Shown: piece after piece, positions 1 to 8,715 of the stretch
Numbering within the stretch: position 1 is the stretch's first letter
Layout: each line of letters opens with the position of its first letter
Assembly: GCA_009773335.1 (NCBI GenBank)
Contig: WRPF01000006.1
Span: forward strand, 1 to 64,000
DNA from: Caulobacteraceae bacterium
Lineage (GTDB): Bacteria > Pseudomonadota > Alphaproteobacteria > Caulobacterales > Aquidulcibacteraceae
Length of the DNA: 64,000 bases
Direction of reading: 5' to 3'
Notes under the pieces: model-generated
Seen by the model: only the letters and a program-made list of their open reading frames with translations
Databases searched by the model: none
Told to the model about the DNA's origin: nothing
Position numbers and translations under genes: made by a program

Positions 1-608
1 CTGCGCCGGCCGTGGCGGGGCTGCCGGGCTCGCTCGAAGAGGCGCTGCAACTCGCCGTGCAGCAGAACCCGGCGCTCCTGAGCGCGCGCGCGGCCGAAGA
101 GTCCGCCGACGCGGCGGTGGCGGCGACGTTTGCGGCGCGGGGCCCGCGCATCTCGCTCGAAGCGGGGTCCTCAATCGGCAACGAGTTTGATTCGAACTTC
201 GACGACACGACCTCCGACAGCGTCGGCGTGCGCGTATCGCTGCCGCTGTTCACCGGCGGCGCCGCGTCCTCGCGCACACGTCAGCAGCGCGCATTGCGGC
301 AGGCGGCGGGGCTCGATCGCGCCGCCGCGGAGCGTCAGGTGCGCGAAACGGTGACGACAGCGTGGACCTCGGTGGACACCGCGCGCGCGGCGTACCGGTC
401 GGCGCAGGAGCAGCTGGCGGCGTCGGAACTCGCCTATCGCGGCGTGACGCTGGAGCAGGACGTCGGCCTGCGCGCGACGGTCGAGGTGCTCGACCAGGAA
501 GCGGATCTGCTCGCCTCGCGTCTCGCGCTGGCGGCGGCGGAACGTGAGCTCGCCATCGCCGAGCGGCGCCTTCTGGTGGCGGTCGGCGCGCTCACGCAGC
601 CGCGCTGA
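1..608 (+). CDS. TolC-family outer-membrane efflux protein, C-terminal part (5' truncated by window edge)
   Basis: The reading frame is open to the left edge, so the gene starts outside the window; about 200 residues are visible. The sequence has the features of the outer-membrane efflux protein (OEP/TolC) family: a helix beginning 'SLEEALQLAVQQNPAL', then a beta-strand stretch around 'VRVSLPLFTGG', then long alanine- and glutamate-rich amphipathic helices ending 'ERRLLVAVGAL'. Such proteins form the trimeric outer-membrane duct of tripartite exporters; the partner pump and adaptor genes would be expected upstream. It converges on the next gene, with 17 bp of overlap at the 3' ends. The family is clear, the exported substrate is not. 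Confidence 0.85.
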   Translation, partial: APAVAGLPGSLEEALQLAVQQNPALLSARAAEESADAAVAATFAARGPRISLEAGSSIGNEFDSNFDDTTSDSVGVRVSLPLFTGGAASSRTRQQRALRQAAGLDRAAAERQVRETVTTAWTSVDTARAAYRSAQEQLAASELAYRGVTLEQDVGLRATVEVLDQEADLLASRLALAAAERELAIAERRLLVAVGALTQPR

Positions 609-1563
609 AGAACGCGCGCACAAGATAGGGCAGCACCCCGACGCTGAGATAGGTGATCGCGGCTGCGCCCGCGACCCAGCCGAGAAGTGCGTTGGCGCGC
701 TGCGGCGTGGCGCGTTCGGCGTAGGCGGCGGCGGCGAGAAATGCGCCGAAGCCCAGCGCTGTCGCCGGCAGATACCAGCCGCCCTGCGCGCCGGTGGCGA
801 GAAACGACAGCGCGCCGAGCACGACGATGCCCGCCACCGCCGACGCCGTCGCCATGCCTGCGCGCACCGTGCCCCAGAGGCCCGAATATGTGACGACGCC
901 GCCGCGTTCGTCGCCCTGCGCGCGGCACTTGCGGGCGAATTCCATCGCCATCCCGCACGCGGCCGACAGGCCGAGAAACACCGGCAGCGCCGGGCTCAGC
1001 GCGCCGGTCTCGGGCAGTTGTCCCGCCGCGGCCGCGTAGAGCGCCACGAACGGCATGAACACCAGATGCAGCGCCAGCGAGAGCAGCGGGCGGCGCTTGA
1101 GCAGATCGCGGTCGAAGAAGTCGTTGCGGACCAGGAAGGTCCACAGCCAGGGCAGGAAGAGCAGCGCGATGAGCGGGGGATGCAGCGCCGCCGTCAGCAC
1201 GATCTGGATCGCCATCGCGCCGACCACGAAGACGTCGAGCTCCGGCAGCGTGATCACGCCGCTCGGCACCGGCAATTCGGGGCGCAGACGCAGATCCTCG
1301 TCGTAGTCGCGGTGCTCGTCGGCCACGCGGAACTGGAAGAAGAGGAGGAAGACGACGATGAGAACGACGAATGTCGTTTCCAGCGGCGGCGCGCCCGGCG
1401 TCACCCGCGTCAGCGCGCCGAAGCACACGCATGCGAGCGCAAACAGCGCAATCAGCGCCCCCTGCGAGGCCAGCGGAAAGCGGATCGCCTGATACGTCCA
1501 CAATCGCGCGGAGAGCGAGCGGGGATCGAGCGCGACTGGTTTCTGCTCCGCCAAGACGTGCAC
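592..1563 (-). CDS. UbiA-like membrane prenyltransferase
   Basis: A 323-residue, strongly hydrophobic protein with about eight or nine membrane segments. The first aspartate-rich motif of the UbiA superfamily is present: D82, D86 and D90 in a DxxxDxxxD arrangement, followed by 'RPELPVPSG', matching the usual RP-x-PVP-x-G. The second motif is weak ('QGDERGGVVTY'): the later part is recognisable, but the leading aspartates of a canonical UbiA are missing. UbiA enzymes attach isoprenoid chains to aromatic or other acceptors at the inner membrane. It is divergent from ubiX (138 bp between start codons), but there is no ubiD nearby. It may be a non-ubiquinone member; the substrate cannot be told. 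Confidence 0.72.
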   Translation of the reverse strand: MHVLAEQKPVALDPRSLSARLWTYQAIRFPLASQGALIALFALACVCFGALTRVTPGAPPLETTFVVLIVVFLLFFQFRVADEHRDYDEDLRLRPELPVPSGVITLPELDVFVVGAMAIQIVLTAALHPPLIALLFLPWLWTFLVRNDFFDRDLLKRRPLLSLALHLVFMPFVALYAAAAGQLPETGALSPALPVFLGLSAACGMAMEFARKCRAQGDERGGVVTYSGLWGTVRAGMATASAVAGIVVLGALSFLATGAQGGWYLPATALGFGAFLAAAAYAERATPQRANALLGWVAGAAAITYLSVGVLPYLVRAFFSAAA

Positions 1564-1701
1564 CCTTGCGCCGCGCCGGTGATCGGGCGCTTCCTGAGCG
1601 ATGTGTTACGCAGACGCGGGCGAAAGCGCAAAGCTTGCGCCGCAGAGGCGAGTGCAGGCAGTTTCCACCCCAATGACGCGATCCGGCTCGCGGCGAGGAA
1701 C

Positions 1702-2265
1702 ATGACGAAACGGTTGGTCATCGGCATTTCGGGCGCCTCGGGCGTGATCTATGGCGTGCGCCTGCTCGACCTGCTCGCGGAGGCGGGCGTGGAAACCCAT
1801 CTCGTCGCGTCGAAATCGGCGCTGGTGACGCTCGCCTACGAGACGCCGCTCAAGTGGACGGATGTGAAGAAGCGGGCGGCGAAGGTCTATGCCAACGACG
1901 ATGTCGCCGCCGCGATCGCGTCGGGGTCGTTCCGCACGGAGGGGATGATCATCGCGCCGTGCTCGATGAAGACGCTGGGCGAGATCGCCAGCGGCGCCTG
2001 CCAGACGCTGATGTCACGTGCTGCGGACGTCGCGCTCAAGGAACGGCGGCGGGTGGTGGTCGTCCCGCGCGAAACGCCGCTGCATCTGGGACACCTGCGC
2101 AACATGGTCGCCATCACGGAGATGGGGGCGATCGTGGCGCCGCCGATGCCGGCGTTCTACGCCGCGCCGCAAACCATCGACGACATCGTCGACCACGGCG
2201 TGGGGCGTCTGCTCGATCTCTACGGGATCGATGTGGGCGTGGTGAAACGGTGGGGCGAGACCTGA
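1702..2265 (+). CDS. ubiX: Flavin prenyltransferase UbiX
   Basis: 187 residues, the usual length for UbiX. The N-terminus 'KRLVIGISGASGVIYG' is the flavin-binding GxSGA motif; 'APCSMKTLGEIASG' and 'VVPRETPLHLGHLRNM' are the conserved FMN- and dimethylallyl-phosphate-binding segments. UbiX makes prenylated FMN, the cofactor of UbiD-type decarboxylases, including the one in ubiquinone synthesis. I chose ATG 1702, behind a GAGGAA ribosome-binding site; a longer frame opens much further upstream but only runs antisense to the prenyltransferase. A strong hairpin follows the stop codon. No ubiD is in the window. Confidence 0.95.
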   Translation: MTKRLVIGISGASGVIYGVRLLDLLAEAGVETHLVASKSALVTLAYETPLKWTDVKKRAAKVYANDDVAAAIASGSFRTEGMIIAPCSMKTLGEIASGACQTLMSRAADVALKERRRVVVVPRETPLHLGHLRNMVAITEMGAIVAPPMPAFYAAPQTIDDIVDHGVGRLLDLYGIDVGVVKRWGET

Positions 2266-2273
2266 ACGAAGAC

Positions 2274-2295
2274 GGCCCCGGCGTGAACCGGGGCC
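2274..2295. terminator. Hairpin between convergent ubiX and outer-membrane barrel gene
   Basis: A perfect 8-bp stem (GGCCCCGG / CCGGGGCC) with a 6-nt loop, placed 8 nt after the ubiX stop and 25 nt from the stop of the opposing gene. There is no T-run, so it may be a bidirectional hairpin rather than a textbook intrinsic terminator. Confidence 0.6.
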
Positions 2296-2320
2296 GCTGG
2301 CTTTCGATGGGTGGTCGCGT

Positions 2321-3604
2321 CTAGCGGCGCAGCGAGGCCCGCAGCGCGAACACATTGCCGGTGAAGTCGCGGTCTTTGTTCACGCCGGTCGATTCCTGCT
2401 CGAACCGCTCGTAGCCCGCGCCGACCTTCAGGAGGCGGTTGGCGTACCAGTCGACGCCGACGTTGAAGCGCGTGCGGTCGTCGTCGCGGTCGAACGATTG
2501 ATACTCGTCCTGGTCGAGGGACACACCGCCGAACAGGATGATGTCGCGACGCAGTTCATGGTCGGCGCGCACGCCGATCGATGTGCGCTGGATGCCCGCC
2601 GCGCCGCTGATGCCGGCGTCGACGGTTTCGCGCGAGGCGTTCGCGGTGATCGAGGTCATCTTGGTGACGAACCATTCCGCCTGGCCGTACGCCGAGAAGC
2701 CGTCCACATCGGCGAAGGCGGCCGCATCGTATTCGGTCGTCGAGTAGCCGACGGCTGCTTCGCCGCGCACAACCGACGTGATGTCGAAGTTCGCGCCGAT
2801 GAGGTAGCGCCAGCCTTCGCTGTCGCGGTCGAGGATCGGGCCGCCGTTGGCTGTGCCGCTGTCGAGATCGTAGTCGCGTGCGCGGTGGGTCACCGAGCCG
2901 AATACGGCGGTGTCGGGGCTCAGCGCGTAGTCGAGGCGACCGGTGATATCGAGGACGTCGTTGTCGCGATCGTCCTGTTCGAACACGGGGCCGGCGAAGA
3001 CCTGGCCGTCCTTGTAGTCGTACTTGCCGTAGGCAAAGCTGATGCCTGCGCGGATGCGGTTCACGTCGCGCACCAGTTCGCCGTGCGCTTCCTCGAAGTC
3101 GTATTCAATCGGTTCGACGAGGTTCGCCGGGCCATTACCCGCGAAGCGCGATTCCGTCGTGCGGCCGAAAGCTGCGCCACCGGCGATGTGCATGTCGCGG
3201 ATGATGTCGAGGCGACCGTCCGCGCCGAGGCGCCAGTCAACCGCGTTGTCGTCCTCGTTGTCGGTGAAGGTGCGCGACTGCACGCCGCCGAAGAAGTTGA
3301 GCGCGTGCCGCGACCATTGCGACGCCAGGCGCGCCGATGCGCCGGCGACGAGGATGGTGTCCTCGGTCTCGTTGGCGGTCGCCGCGAAGATGTTGTCGTT
3401 GTACTCGACGCCGAGATCGAGTTGCGGGAACAGCAGGAAGCCGCCCAGGCCGATGCCGAGCGGCGCGTGCTCGTCGTAGGCGCGCTGCTGGACGCTGATG
3501 TTGTGATCGCGATCATAGGCGACCTGCGCATTGGCCGGCCCGGCGATCGCGCCGATGGCGAGGCATGCGCCCGCGCCGGTCAGGATTAAGCGTTGTGAGA
3601 CCAT
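2321..3604 (-). CDS. Outer-membrane beta-barrel protein (BBP2-type)
   Basis: 427 residues with a signal peptide (hydrophobic stretch then 'GPANAQ', cleavage expected after Ala). The mature part begins 'GIGLGGFLLFPQLDLGVEYNDNIFA', typical of the putative beta-barrel porin 2 family (PF10082) found in Caulobacterales and Rhizobiales, often near polysaccharide-export genes. Alternating hydrophobic strands continue to a C-terminal strand ending 'FALRASLRR', with many acidic loops. The start is an ATG at 3604. A full CtrA-type site lies about 80-95 bp upstream, so cell-cycle control is plausible. No exopolysaccharide genes are nearby, so its role is unknown. Confidence 0.78.
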   Translation of the reverse strand: MVSQRLILTGAGACLAIGAIAGPANAQVAYDRDHNISVQQRAYDEHAPLGIGLGGFLLFPQLDLGVEYNDNIFAATANETEDTILVAGASARLASQWSRHALNFFGGVQSRTFTDNEDDNAVDWRLGADGRLDIIRDMHIAGGAAFGRTTESRFAGNGPANLVEPIEYDFEEAHGELVRDVNRIRAGISFAYGKYDYKDGQVFAGPVFEQDDRDNDVLDITGRLDYALSPDTAVFGSVTHRARDYDLDSGTANGGPILDRDSEGWRYLIGANFDITSVVRGEAAVGYSTTEYDAAAFADVDGFSAYGQAEWFVTKMTSITANASRETVDAGISGAAGIQRTSIGVRADHELRRDIILFGGVSLDQDEYQSFDRDDDRTRFNVGVDWYANRLLKVGAGYERFEQESTGVNKDRDFTGNVFALRASLRR

Positions 3605-3676
3605 GACAACCCCTCGATGTCGTATTTGGGCCGTGCAGGCTCTCGACCGGCACGGTAAGCTTATCCCGGTATCGCC

Positions 3677-3700
3677 TTAACCATTTAACGCGTGCTTAAC
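3677..3700. promoter_or_regulatory. CtrA-type boxes upstream of the outer-membrane barrel gene
   Basis: The sequence contains the half-site TTAACCAT (3677-3684) immediately followed by TTAACGCGTGCTTAAC (3685-3700), a perfect TTAA-N7-TTAAC as described for the cell-cycle regulator CtrA. It lies in the divergent region between the barrel gene (start 3604) and the MFS gene (start 3819), so it could serve either. Confidence 0.6.
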
Positions 3701-3818
3701 GGGGCGGCTGGCGACGCCGGGTAAGGTGCGTCCGGGCGGTCGTACCCTCTCGCCTCGCGCGGGGTCTTGGCCCATGGTGGCGTGAGAGCCCCGGCAGAGG
3801 GCGGCCGGGAGGCAGGCA

Positions 3819-5258
3819 ATGACGGACGTAACGGCGCCCGGGAGCGTGGGTGGGGCGGCGGACGCTGCGGTGCGCGAGAAGATGTCTCTCGGCGCCGTCA
3901 GCTGGGCGCTCTACGAATGGGGCCGCAACCCTTACGTCATCATCTGCACCATCTATGTCTTTGCGCCCTATCTCGCCGCGCAGGTCATCGGCGATCCGGT
4001 CGAGGGGCAGGCGCAGATCGCGGGGCTCAACAAGTGGGCGGGCCTCGCTATCGCGTGCTTCGCGCCGTTCGTCGGCGCCGCCGCGGATCGTGCGGGCCGG
4101 CGCAAGATTCCCCTCGGCATCGTCACCGCCTTCATGGCCGTGTGCATCGCGTTGCTGTGGTTCGTGCAGCCGGGTGGCGGGGGAATATTTCCCGAGTGGA
4201 TATGGTTTCCGCTGCTGCTGGTCATCGGCATGGCGTTTCCGCTCACCGAGGCGTTGCACAACGCGATGCTGTCGGGCGCGACGAGCCCGCGCCTGTTGCC
4301 GCACGTGTCGGGGCTCGGGCTTGCGCTCGGCAATGCGGCGTCGGTGCTCATTCTCATTTTCACACTGGTATTCCTGGCGTTTCCCGGCGCCGTCGACTGG
4401 TCGTGGATACCGAAAGAGCCGGCGTTCGGACTCGATCCCGCCACCTTCGAGCCGCAGCGCTTTGTGGCGATCATGTGCGCGGTCTGGCTTGTGGTCTTCT
4501 CGGCGCCGATGATGCTCTACACCGCCGACACCACGCGCGGCATGGGCTGGATCCAGGCGGCGCGCGAGGGCGTGGGCGGCGTCGCGGCGACATTGAAGAC
4601 GATCATGCGCGACAGGCCCGACATCGTGCGCTTCCTCGCCGCGCGCATGCTCTACGCCGACGGCAAGACCGCCATCCTCATCAGCGGCGGCGTCTATGCG
4701 GCGGGCATGATGCACTGGGGCTTCATCGAGATGGTGATCTACGGCATCTCGCTGTCGATCATCGCGGTGCTCGGCGGCTTCGTGGGCGGCTGGCTCGACG
4801 ATCTGGTGGGCCCCAAGCGCGCCATCCAGATCGAGATCGGCGTAACCGCGATCACGCTCGCGTCGATGGCCTCCTTCCAGCACGACACCATCTTCTGGGT
4901 GATCAAGCCGGACATGACTCCCGTGTGGTCGTTCCCGTACTTCCAGACCATTCCCGAGCTCGCATATCTGGCGGTGGTGTCGGTGATCGCCGTCTCCATC
5001 ACCGCCGCCTACGCGTCCAGCCGCACCTTCATGACGCGTCTGGCGCCGAAGGACATGATCGGCGAACTGTTCGGCATCTACGCGCTGGCCGGCACGGCGA
5101 CGGTCTGGATGGGGCCGCTGCTCGTCGATGTGCTCACGCGCTGGGGCCAGAAGAACGCGCCGGACTGGGCGTTGCAGCTCGGCTTCGGCTCCATCGTGGT
5201 GCTGCTCATCGGCGGTTTCGCGATCCTGTGGGGCGTGAAGGAACAGCCAGCGGACTGA
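3819..5258 (+). CDS. MFS transporter, UMF1 (Atg22-like) family
   Basis: 479 residues with about 12 membrane segments. The N-terminal 'AVSWALYEWGRNPYVIICTIYVFAPYL' followed by a long first loop is characteristic of the UMF1 group of major-facilitator proteins (Pfam MFS_1_like / Atg22). 'FVGAAADRAGRRK' is the MFS motif A loop between helices 2 and 3. Start ATG 3819 is preceded by a 'GGGAGGCAGGC' purine-rich region. Bacterial members are mostly uncharacterised exporters or permeases, so no substrate is proposed. It stands alone between the CtrA-box region and a PilZ gene. Confidence 0.82.
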   Translation: MTDVTAPGSVGGAADAAVREKMSLGAVSWALYEWGRNPYVIICTIYVFAPYLAAQVIGDPVEGQAQIAGLNKWAGLAIACFAPFVGAAADRAGRRKIPLGIVTAFMAVCIALLWFVQPGGGGIFPEWIWFPLLLVIGMAFPLTEALHNAMLSGATSPRLLPHVSGLGLALGNAASVLILIFTLVFLAFPGAVDWSWIPKEPAFGLDPATFEPQRFVAIMCAVWLVVFSAPMMLYTADTTRGMGWIQAAREGVGGVAATLKTIMRDRPDIVRFLAARMLYADGKTAILISGGVYAAGMMHWGFIEMVIYGISLSIIAVLGGFVGGWLDDLVGPKRAIQIEIGVTAITLASMASFQHDTIFWVIKPDMTPVWSFPYFQTIPELAYLAVVSVIAVSITAAYASSRTFMTRLAPKDMIGELFGIYALAGTATVWMGPLLVDVLTRWGQKNAPDWALQLGFGSIVVLLIGGFAILWGVKEQPAD

Positions 5259-5349
5259 GGTCCGGCACAGCGGCGCGTATTCCTTAACGTCACGGTCACC
5301 ATTTCCTGCGCAGATGATGTAGGTGGGCAGTCCATCTGGTCCGTGCCTG

Positions 5350-5721
5350 ATGTTTGGAAGACCGAAGTCACCGGGAGGCAAAGCCGCTCTCGCGGATCGC
5401 ATTCGTCACCTCGGCGAACGCAAGGCCGCGCCTGCGTATGAAGCGCCGCCGCCGCCCGAAAAGGCGAGCTGGACGAAACCGAAGGACCGCGCCCAGCGCG
5501 AGGCCCACTTCCGCAACGGCGTGCTCATCCTTGGCGGCGGCCAGCGCCTGAGCGTCATTATCAAGAACCTGAGCGAGACCGGCGCGCGTATCGATTTCTT
5601 CGTCAAGCTGGAACTGCCCGAAGAAGTCGTCATCAACGAGCCGACGCTCAAGCTCGTGCGCCGCGCGCGCATCGTCTGGCGCACGGAAGGCTCGGCGGGC
5701 CTCGAATTCATCGAGCCCTGA
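5350..5721 (+). CDS. PilZ-domain protein
   Basis: A 123-residue protein (from ATG 5350; a GTG at 5323 would add nine residues). The first half is basic and proline-rich; the second half, 'REAHFRNGVLIL ... SVIIKNLSETGARIDF', matches the PilZ fold, the usual receptor domain for cyclic di-GMP, including the (D/N)xSxxG motif as 'NLSETG'. The upstream RxxxR motif is degenerate, so c-di-GMP binding is not certain. Single PilZ domains are common in alphaproteobacteria as regulators of motility or envelope. No clear ribosome-binding site is visible. It converges on the next gene, overlapping it by 14 bp. Confidence 0.75.
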   Translation: MFGRPKSPGGKAALADRIRHLGERKAAPAYEAPPPPEKASWTKPKDRAQREAHFRNGVLILGGGQRLSVIIKNLSETGARIDFFVKLELPEEVVINEPTLKLVRRARIVWRTEGSAGLEFIEP

Positions 5722-6913
5722 CGGGCGCTGCGAGCGCCTTCCAAGTCGCGATCACCAGCGCGCCCGCGAGCGTCGCGAAACCTGCGCCGGCGAAGAAGGT
5801 TGCGTCCGGGCCGATCCCGTCCCACAGGGCGCCCGCGATCACGCTGGCGAACAGGAGCGAGGCGCCTGTCGCCAGATTGAACACGCCGAACGCCGATCCT
5901 CTCAACTGCGCCGGCGCATGGTCGGCGACCAGCTTCGAGAGAAGGCCCTGCGTCATCGCCATGTGCGCGCCCCACAGCGCGATGCCGAGGAAGGCGCCGC
6001 CGAGGCCGGGCAGCAACGCAAGCGCGAGGTCGGCGCCGATCAGCGCAGCGAGTCCGCCCAGCAGGAGACCGCCCGCTGGCGCGCGGTCCGAAAGCGCCCC
6101 CGCCGGATAGGCGCCGAGCGCGTAGACGATGTTCATCGCCACCAGGACGAGCGGCGCGAACGCGAGCGGCAGGCCTTCGGCGTTTGCCTTCAGCACAAGA
6201 AACGCCTCGCTGAAGCGCGCCAGTGTGAACACGACGCCGATCGCCGCGACCGTCCAGAACGCGCCGGTGAACTGCGCCAGATCGCTCAGCCGGATCGGCG
6301 GTCGCGCGCTCGGCTCCTTCGCTTCATCGCCATGCTCCTCCACGCCGAACAGCACGCAGAGCATGGCGATGGCGGCAGGAATCGCTGCGACCCAGAACAC
6401 CGCGCGCATGTCGTCGGCGAAGAGCGCCATCAGTGCGATCGCCAGCAAAGGCCCCGAGAACGCGCCCGCCGTATCCATCGCCTGACGCAGGCCGAACGCG
6501 CGCCCGCGGATCTCGACGGGCGTAACGTCGGCCATGAGCGCATCGCGCGGCGCTCCGCGCAGGCCCTTGCCGATGCGGTCGGCGAACCGCGCGCCAAGCA
6601 CGACGTACGGCCCGCCGGCGATGGCGAACAGCGGCTTGCTCAACGCGGCGAGGCCGTACCCGAACACGATGAGCGGCTTGCGGCGCCCCAGCCTGTCGGA
6701 GAGATGGCCGGAGAACACCTTGGTGATCGCCGCCGTCGATTCCGCCACGCCGTCGATCACGCCGACCAGTGCGACGCTGACGCCGAGCGCGCCGGTCAGG
6801 AACAGCGGCAGGAGTGCGTGGATCGTCTCGGACGAGACATCCATGAAGAAGCTGACAAGCCCCAGCGCCCATACGGTGCGTGGGATCGGCGCGCGTGGGG
6901 ATTTCGGGGTCAT
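5708..6913 (-). CDS. MFS transporter
   Basis: 401 residues, about 12 transmembrane helices. 'VFSGHLSDRLGRRKPLIVFGY' is the family's motif A; 'GKGLRGAPRDALMADV' matches a clade of MFS proteins annotated as drug or sugar efflux permeases. Start ATG 6913 was chosen because the protein homology begins with 'WALGLVSFFMDVSSETIHALLP'; the open frame further upstream runs over the regulator gene in another frame. The MarR-type gene lies just upstream on the same strand, a common arrangement for a drug exporter and its repressor. Confidence 0.85.
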   Translation of the reverse strand: MTPKSPRAPIPRTVWALGLVSFFMDVSSETIHALLPLFLTGALGVSVALVGVIDGVAESTAAITKVFSGHLSDRLGRRKPLIVFGYGLAALSKPLFAIAGGPYVVLGARFADRIGKGLRGAPRDALMADVTPVEIRGRAFGLRQAMDTAGAFSGPLLAIALMALFADDMRAVFWVAAIPAAIAMLCVLFGVEEHGDEAKEPSARPPIRLSDLAQFTGAFWTVAAIGVVFTLARFSEAFLVLKANAEGLPLAFAPLVLVAMNIVYALGAYPAGALSDRAPAGGLLLGGLAALIGADLALALLPGLGGAFLGIALWGAHMAMTQGLLSKLVADHAPAQLRGSAFGVFNLATGASLLFASVIAGALWDGIGPDATFFAGAGFATLAGALVIATWKALAAPVRAR

Positions 6914-7086
6914 CGCAAGTGTGTATGCGCTTGTGGCGAGGCGAAGGCGATGGCGCACCGTTGAAAGTGGACCCGCCTGAACGGGCGTCTCTTGCGTGAG
7001 ACGGCCGTCGTCGCGACGCCCGGCAAAATTCCTGCGCACACGAGAGCGTCGCGTTGCGCCCCGCCGAAGCGCGGCGCCGGAACTGC

Positions 7087-7533
7087 CTAACCTTCGTCGC
7101 CGAATGCTGCTGCGAGCCGGGAGAGAATCCCGGCAAGTTGGACGATTTCTTCCGGTGAGAGCGCGGCTTCCATGATCTCGTTGATCCCGCCGAACGGTTT
7201 CTCGATGCGTCTGAGCGCGTGGCGTCCTTCGCGGCTCAGGCTGAGCCGCCACGCGCGGGCGTCCATTTCGTCGCGTTCGCGTTCGAGCAGGGCGAGCTTC
7301 ATCAGTCTCGCGACCATGGCCGTCACCGCCGATTCGTTGAGTCCAAGCTGATCGGCGACGGTCCGTTGCGCCACGGGCTCGTTCGCCGCGACGACCGCGA
7401 GCACTGCGGCTTGCGCGGTGGTGATGTCGGCGGCGTCCAGCACGGCGCGGTCGGCGGCCTTCTGGGCGCGGTGCGCGGCGATCTGCAGGCGATGGTAGAG
7501 GCGGTGCTTCTGGGCAGTATTGTGGGCAGACAT
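7087..7533 (-). CDS. MarR-family transcriptional regulator
   Basis: 148 residues from ATG 7533. The winged-helix core is clear: 'TTAQAAVLAVVAANEPVAQRTVADQLGLNESAVTAMVARLMKLALLERE' contains the recognition helix, and 'DARAWRLSLSREGRHAL' is the wing (usual DRR replaced by DAR). MarR proteins are dimeric ligand-responsive repressors of efflux or stress genes. It is on the same strand as, and upstream of, the MFS exporter gene, which makes that gene a likely target. A repetitive element lies immediately upstream of its start, inside the promoter region. Confidence 0.85.
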   Translation of the reverse strand: MSAHNTAQKHRLYHRLQIAAHRAQKAADRAVLDAADITTAQAAVLAVVAANEPVAQRTVADQLGLNESAVTAMVARLMKLALLERERDEMDARAWRLSLSREGRHALRRIEKPFGGINEIMEAALSPEEIVQLAGILSRLAAAFGDEG

Positions 7534-7540
7534 GGCGCTC

Positions 7541-7643
7541 GAGCATTTTCCGACGAAGTGGAGTCCGGTTCGTCGCCAGAAAATGCGACCAGACAACAAC
7601 CGGGAGCCCCGATCCGATTCAATCGGATCGGAATAGGCTCTAG
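7541..7643. repeat. 103-bp interspersed palindromic repeat, copy A
   Basis: Two nested inverted repeats: GCATTTTC-CGACGAA (7543-7557) pairs with TTCGTCG-cca-GAAAATGC (7569-7586), and GATCCGATT-C-AATCGGATC (7611-7629) forms a second near-perfect palindrome. The unit ends GGCTCTAG. A copy of the same length, about 89% identical by hand alignment, lies at 34040-34142. It sits directly upstream of the MarR gene. Confidence 0.85.
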
Positions 7644-7707
7644 GTAACCGCTTGCGCCGGCTGCGACAAATCCATAAACTTCACATATGAAGTAAATGGA
7701 GGCATGG

Positions 7708-8535
7708 ATGGGCGCGATCGACGTCTGGGCGCAGATCACCACGCGGCGCATGGCGGACCAGCTGTGGATGCGGACGCTGCTGCGCTGGACGGGCCAGGAG
7801 GGTTCGGGCCAGGACGGCGAACGCCCGCTGCCGACGCCGCAATCGACGGTCGCGGCGATGGACGCGGGCGGCGTCGACATCTCGCTTGTCTCCGCGTGGT
7901 CCTCGCCCGCCGGCGATCTCATCTCGAACGACGAAGTGGAAGCGCAGATCGAGGCGGCGCCGACGCGTCTGCGCGGGCTCGCATGCGTCGACCTGAACAA
8001 TCCCATGGAGGCCGTGCGCGAGATTCGCCGCCGCGTGGACGGCAAGCGCTTCGTCGGCGTGCGTATCGTGCCATGGGTGTGGGATCTCCCGCCGAACGAT
8101 CGCCGCTACTATCCGGTCTACGCCGCCTGCATCGAGGCGGGCGTGCCGTTCTGCACGCAGATCGGCCATACCGGGCCGCTGAAGCGTTCGGACACGGGGC
8201 GGCTCATTCCGTATCTCGAAGACGTGCTGCTCGATTTCCCCGAACTTGTGCTCGTCGGCGGACACGTGGGCTTTCCGTGGCTTGATGAACTCACGACGCT
8301 GACGATCAAGTTTCCCAATTTCCATGTCGATACCTCGGCCTACGCGCTCCACCGTCTGCCGCCGGATTTCGTGGCGTGGATGAAGGGCGTCGGCAGATCG
8401 CGCGTCATGTTCGGCACCAACTGGCCGATGCTCTCGCCGGCGAAGTGTCTGGAAGGGTTGGCGGGACTCGGCCTCTCGGAAGCCCAGTCCGACGCGTTTC
8501 TCTCCGGCAATGCGCGTAGGGTGTTCGGGCTGTGA
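7708..8535 (+). CDS. Amidohydrolase-family metal-dependent hydrolase
   Basis: 275 residues of the amidohydrolase-2 family (TIM-barrel decarboxylase/hydrolase). Recognisable parts: 'GLACVDLNNPMEAVREIRRRV' and 'FVGVRIVPW' barrel strands, 'LVLVGGHVGFPWLDEL' with the conserved metal-ligand His, and the C-terminal 'RVMFGTNWPML' where members usually carry Asp or Asn after GS/GT, then 'FLSGNARRVFGL'. The N-terminal HxH metal motif of many relatives is absent ('MGAIDVWAQI'), so the metal site differs. ATG 7708 is preferred over 7696, because GGAGG (7698-7702) is 5 nt upstream. Substrate unknown. Confidence 0.75.
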   Translation: MGAIDVWAQITTRRMADQLWMRTLLRWTGQEGSGQDGERPLPTPQSTVAAMDAGGVDISLVSAWSSPAGDLISNDEVEAQIEAAPTRLRGLACVDLNNPMEAVREIRRRVDGKRFVGVRIVPWVWDLPPNDRRYYPVYAACIEAGVPFCTQIGHTGPLKRSDTGRLIPYLEDVLLDFPELVLVGGHVGFPWLDELTTLTIKFPNFHVDTSAYALHRLPPDFVAWMKGVGRSRVMFGTNWPMLSPAKCLEGLAGLGLSEAQSDAFLSGNARRVFGL

Positions 8536-8715
8536 GTGTCATTGTGAAAGGGTGGGACAGTGTCCCTGGAGGCGTGGGGTTGATGGTGAGGGGCTGATAT
8601 TCGCCGGACCCGGCATTGGTCAACGGCTCCCGAACGGCGCAAGCAGGCCCCGGCGCTCACGCGGCGCGCGGTGAGGGCAATCCGGCGCTGTCGCGAACGG
8701 CGCGCGAGGCGCTGT

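Noticed and set aside
3696..5402. 568-residue minus-strand frame across the UMF1 transporter
   Set aside because: Charged His/Arg/Asp-rich product typical of an antisense frame in GC-rich DNA; the plus-strand frame encodes a clear transporter.
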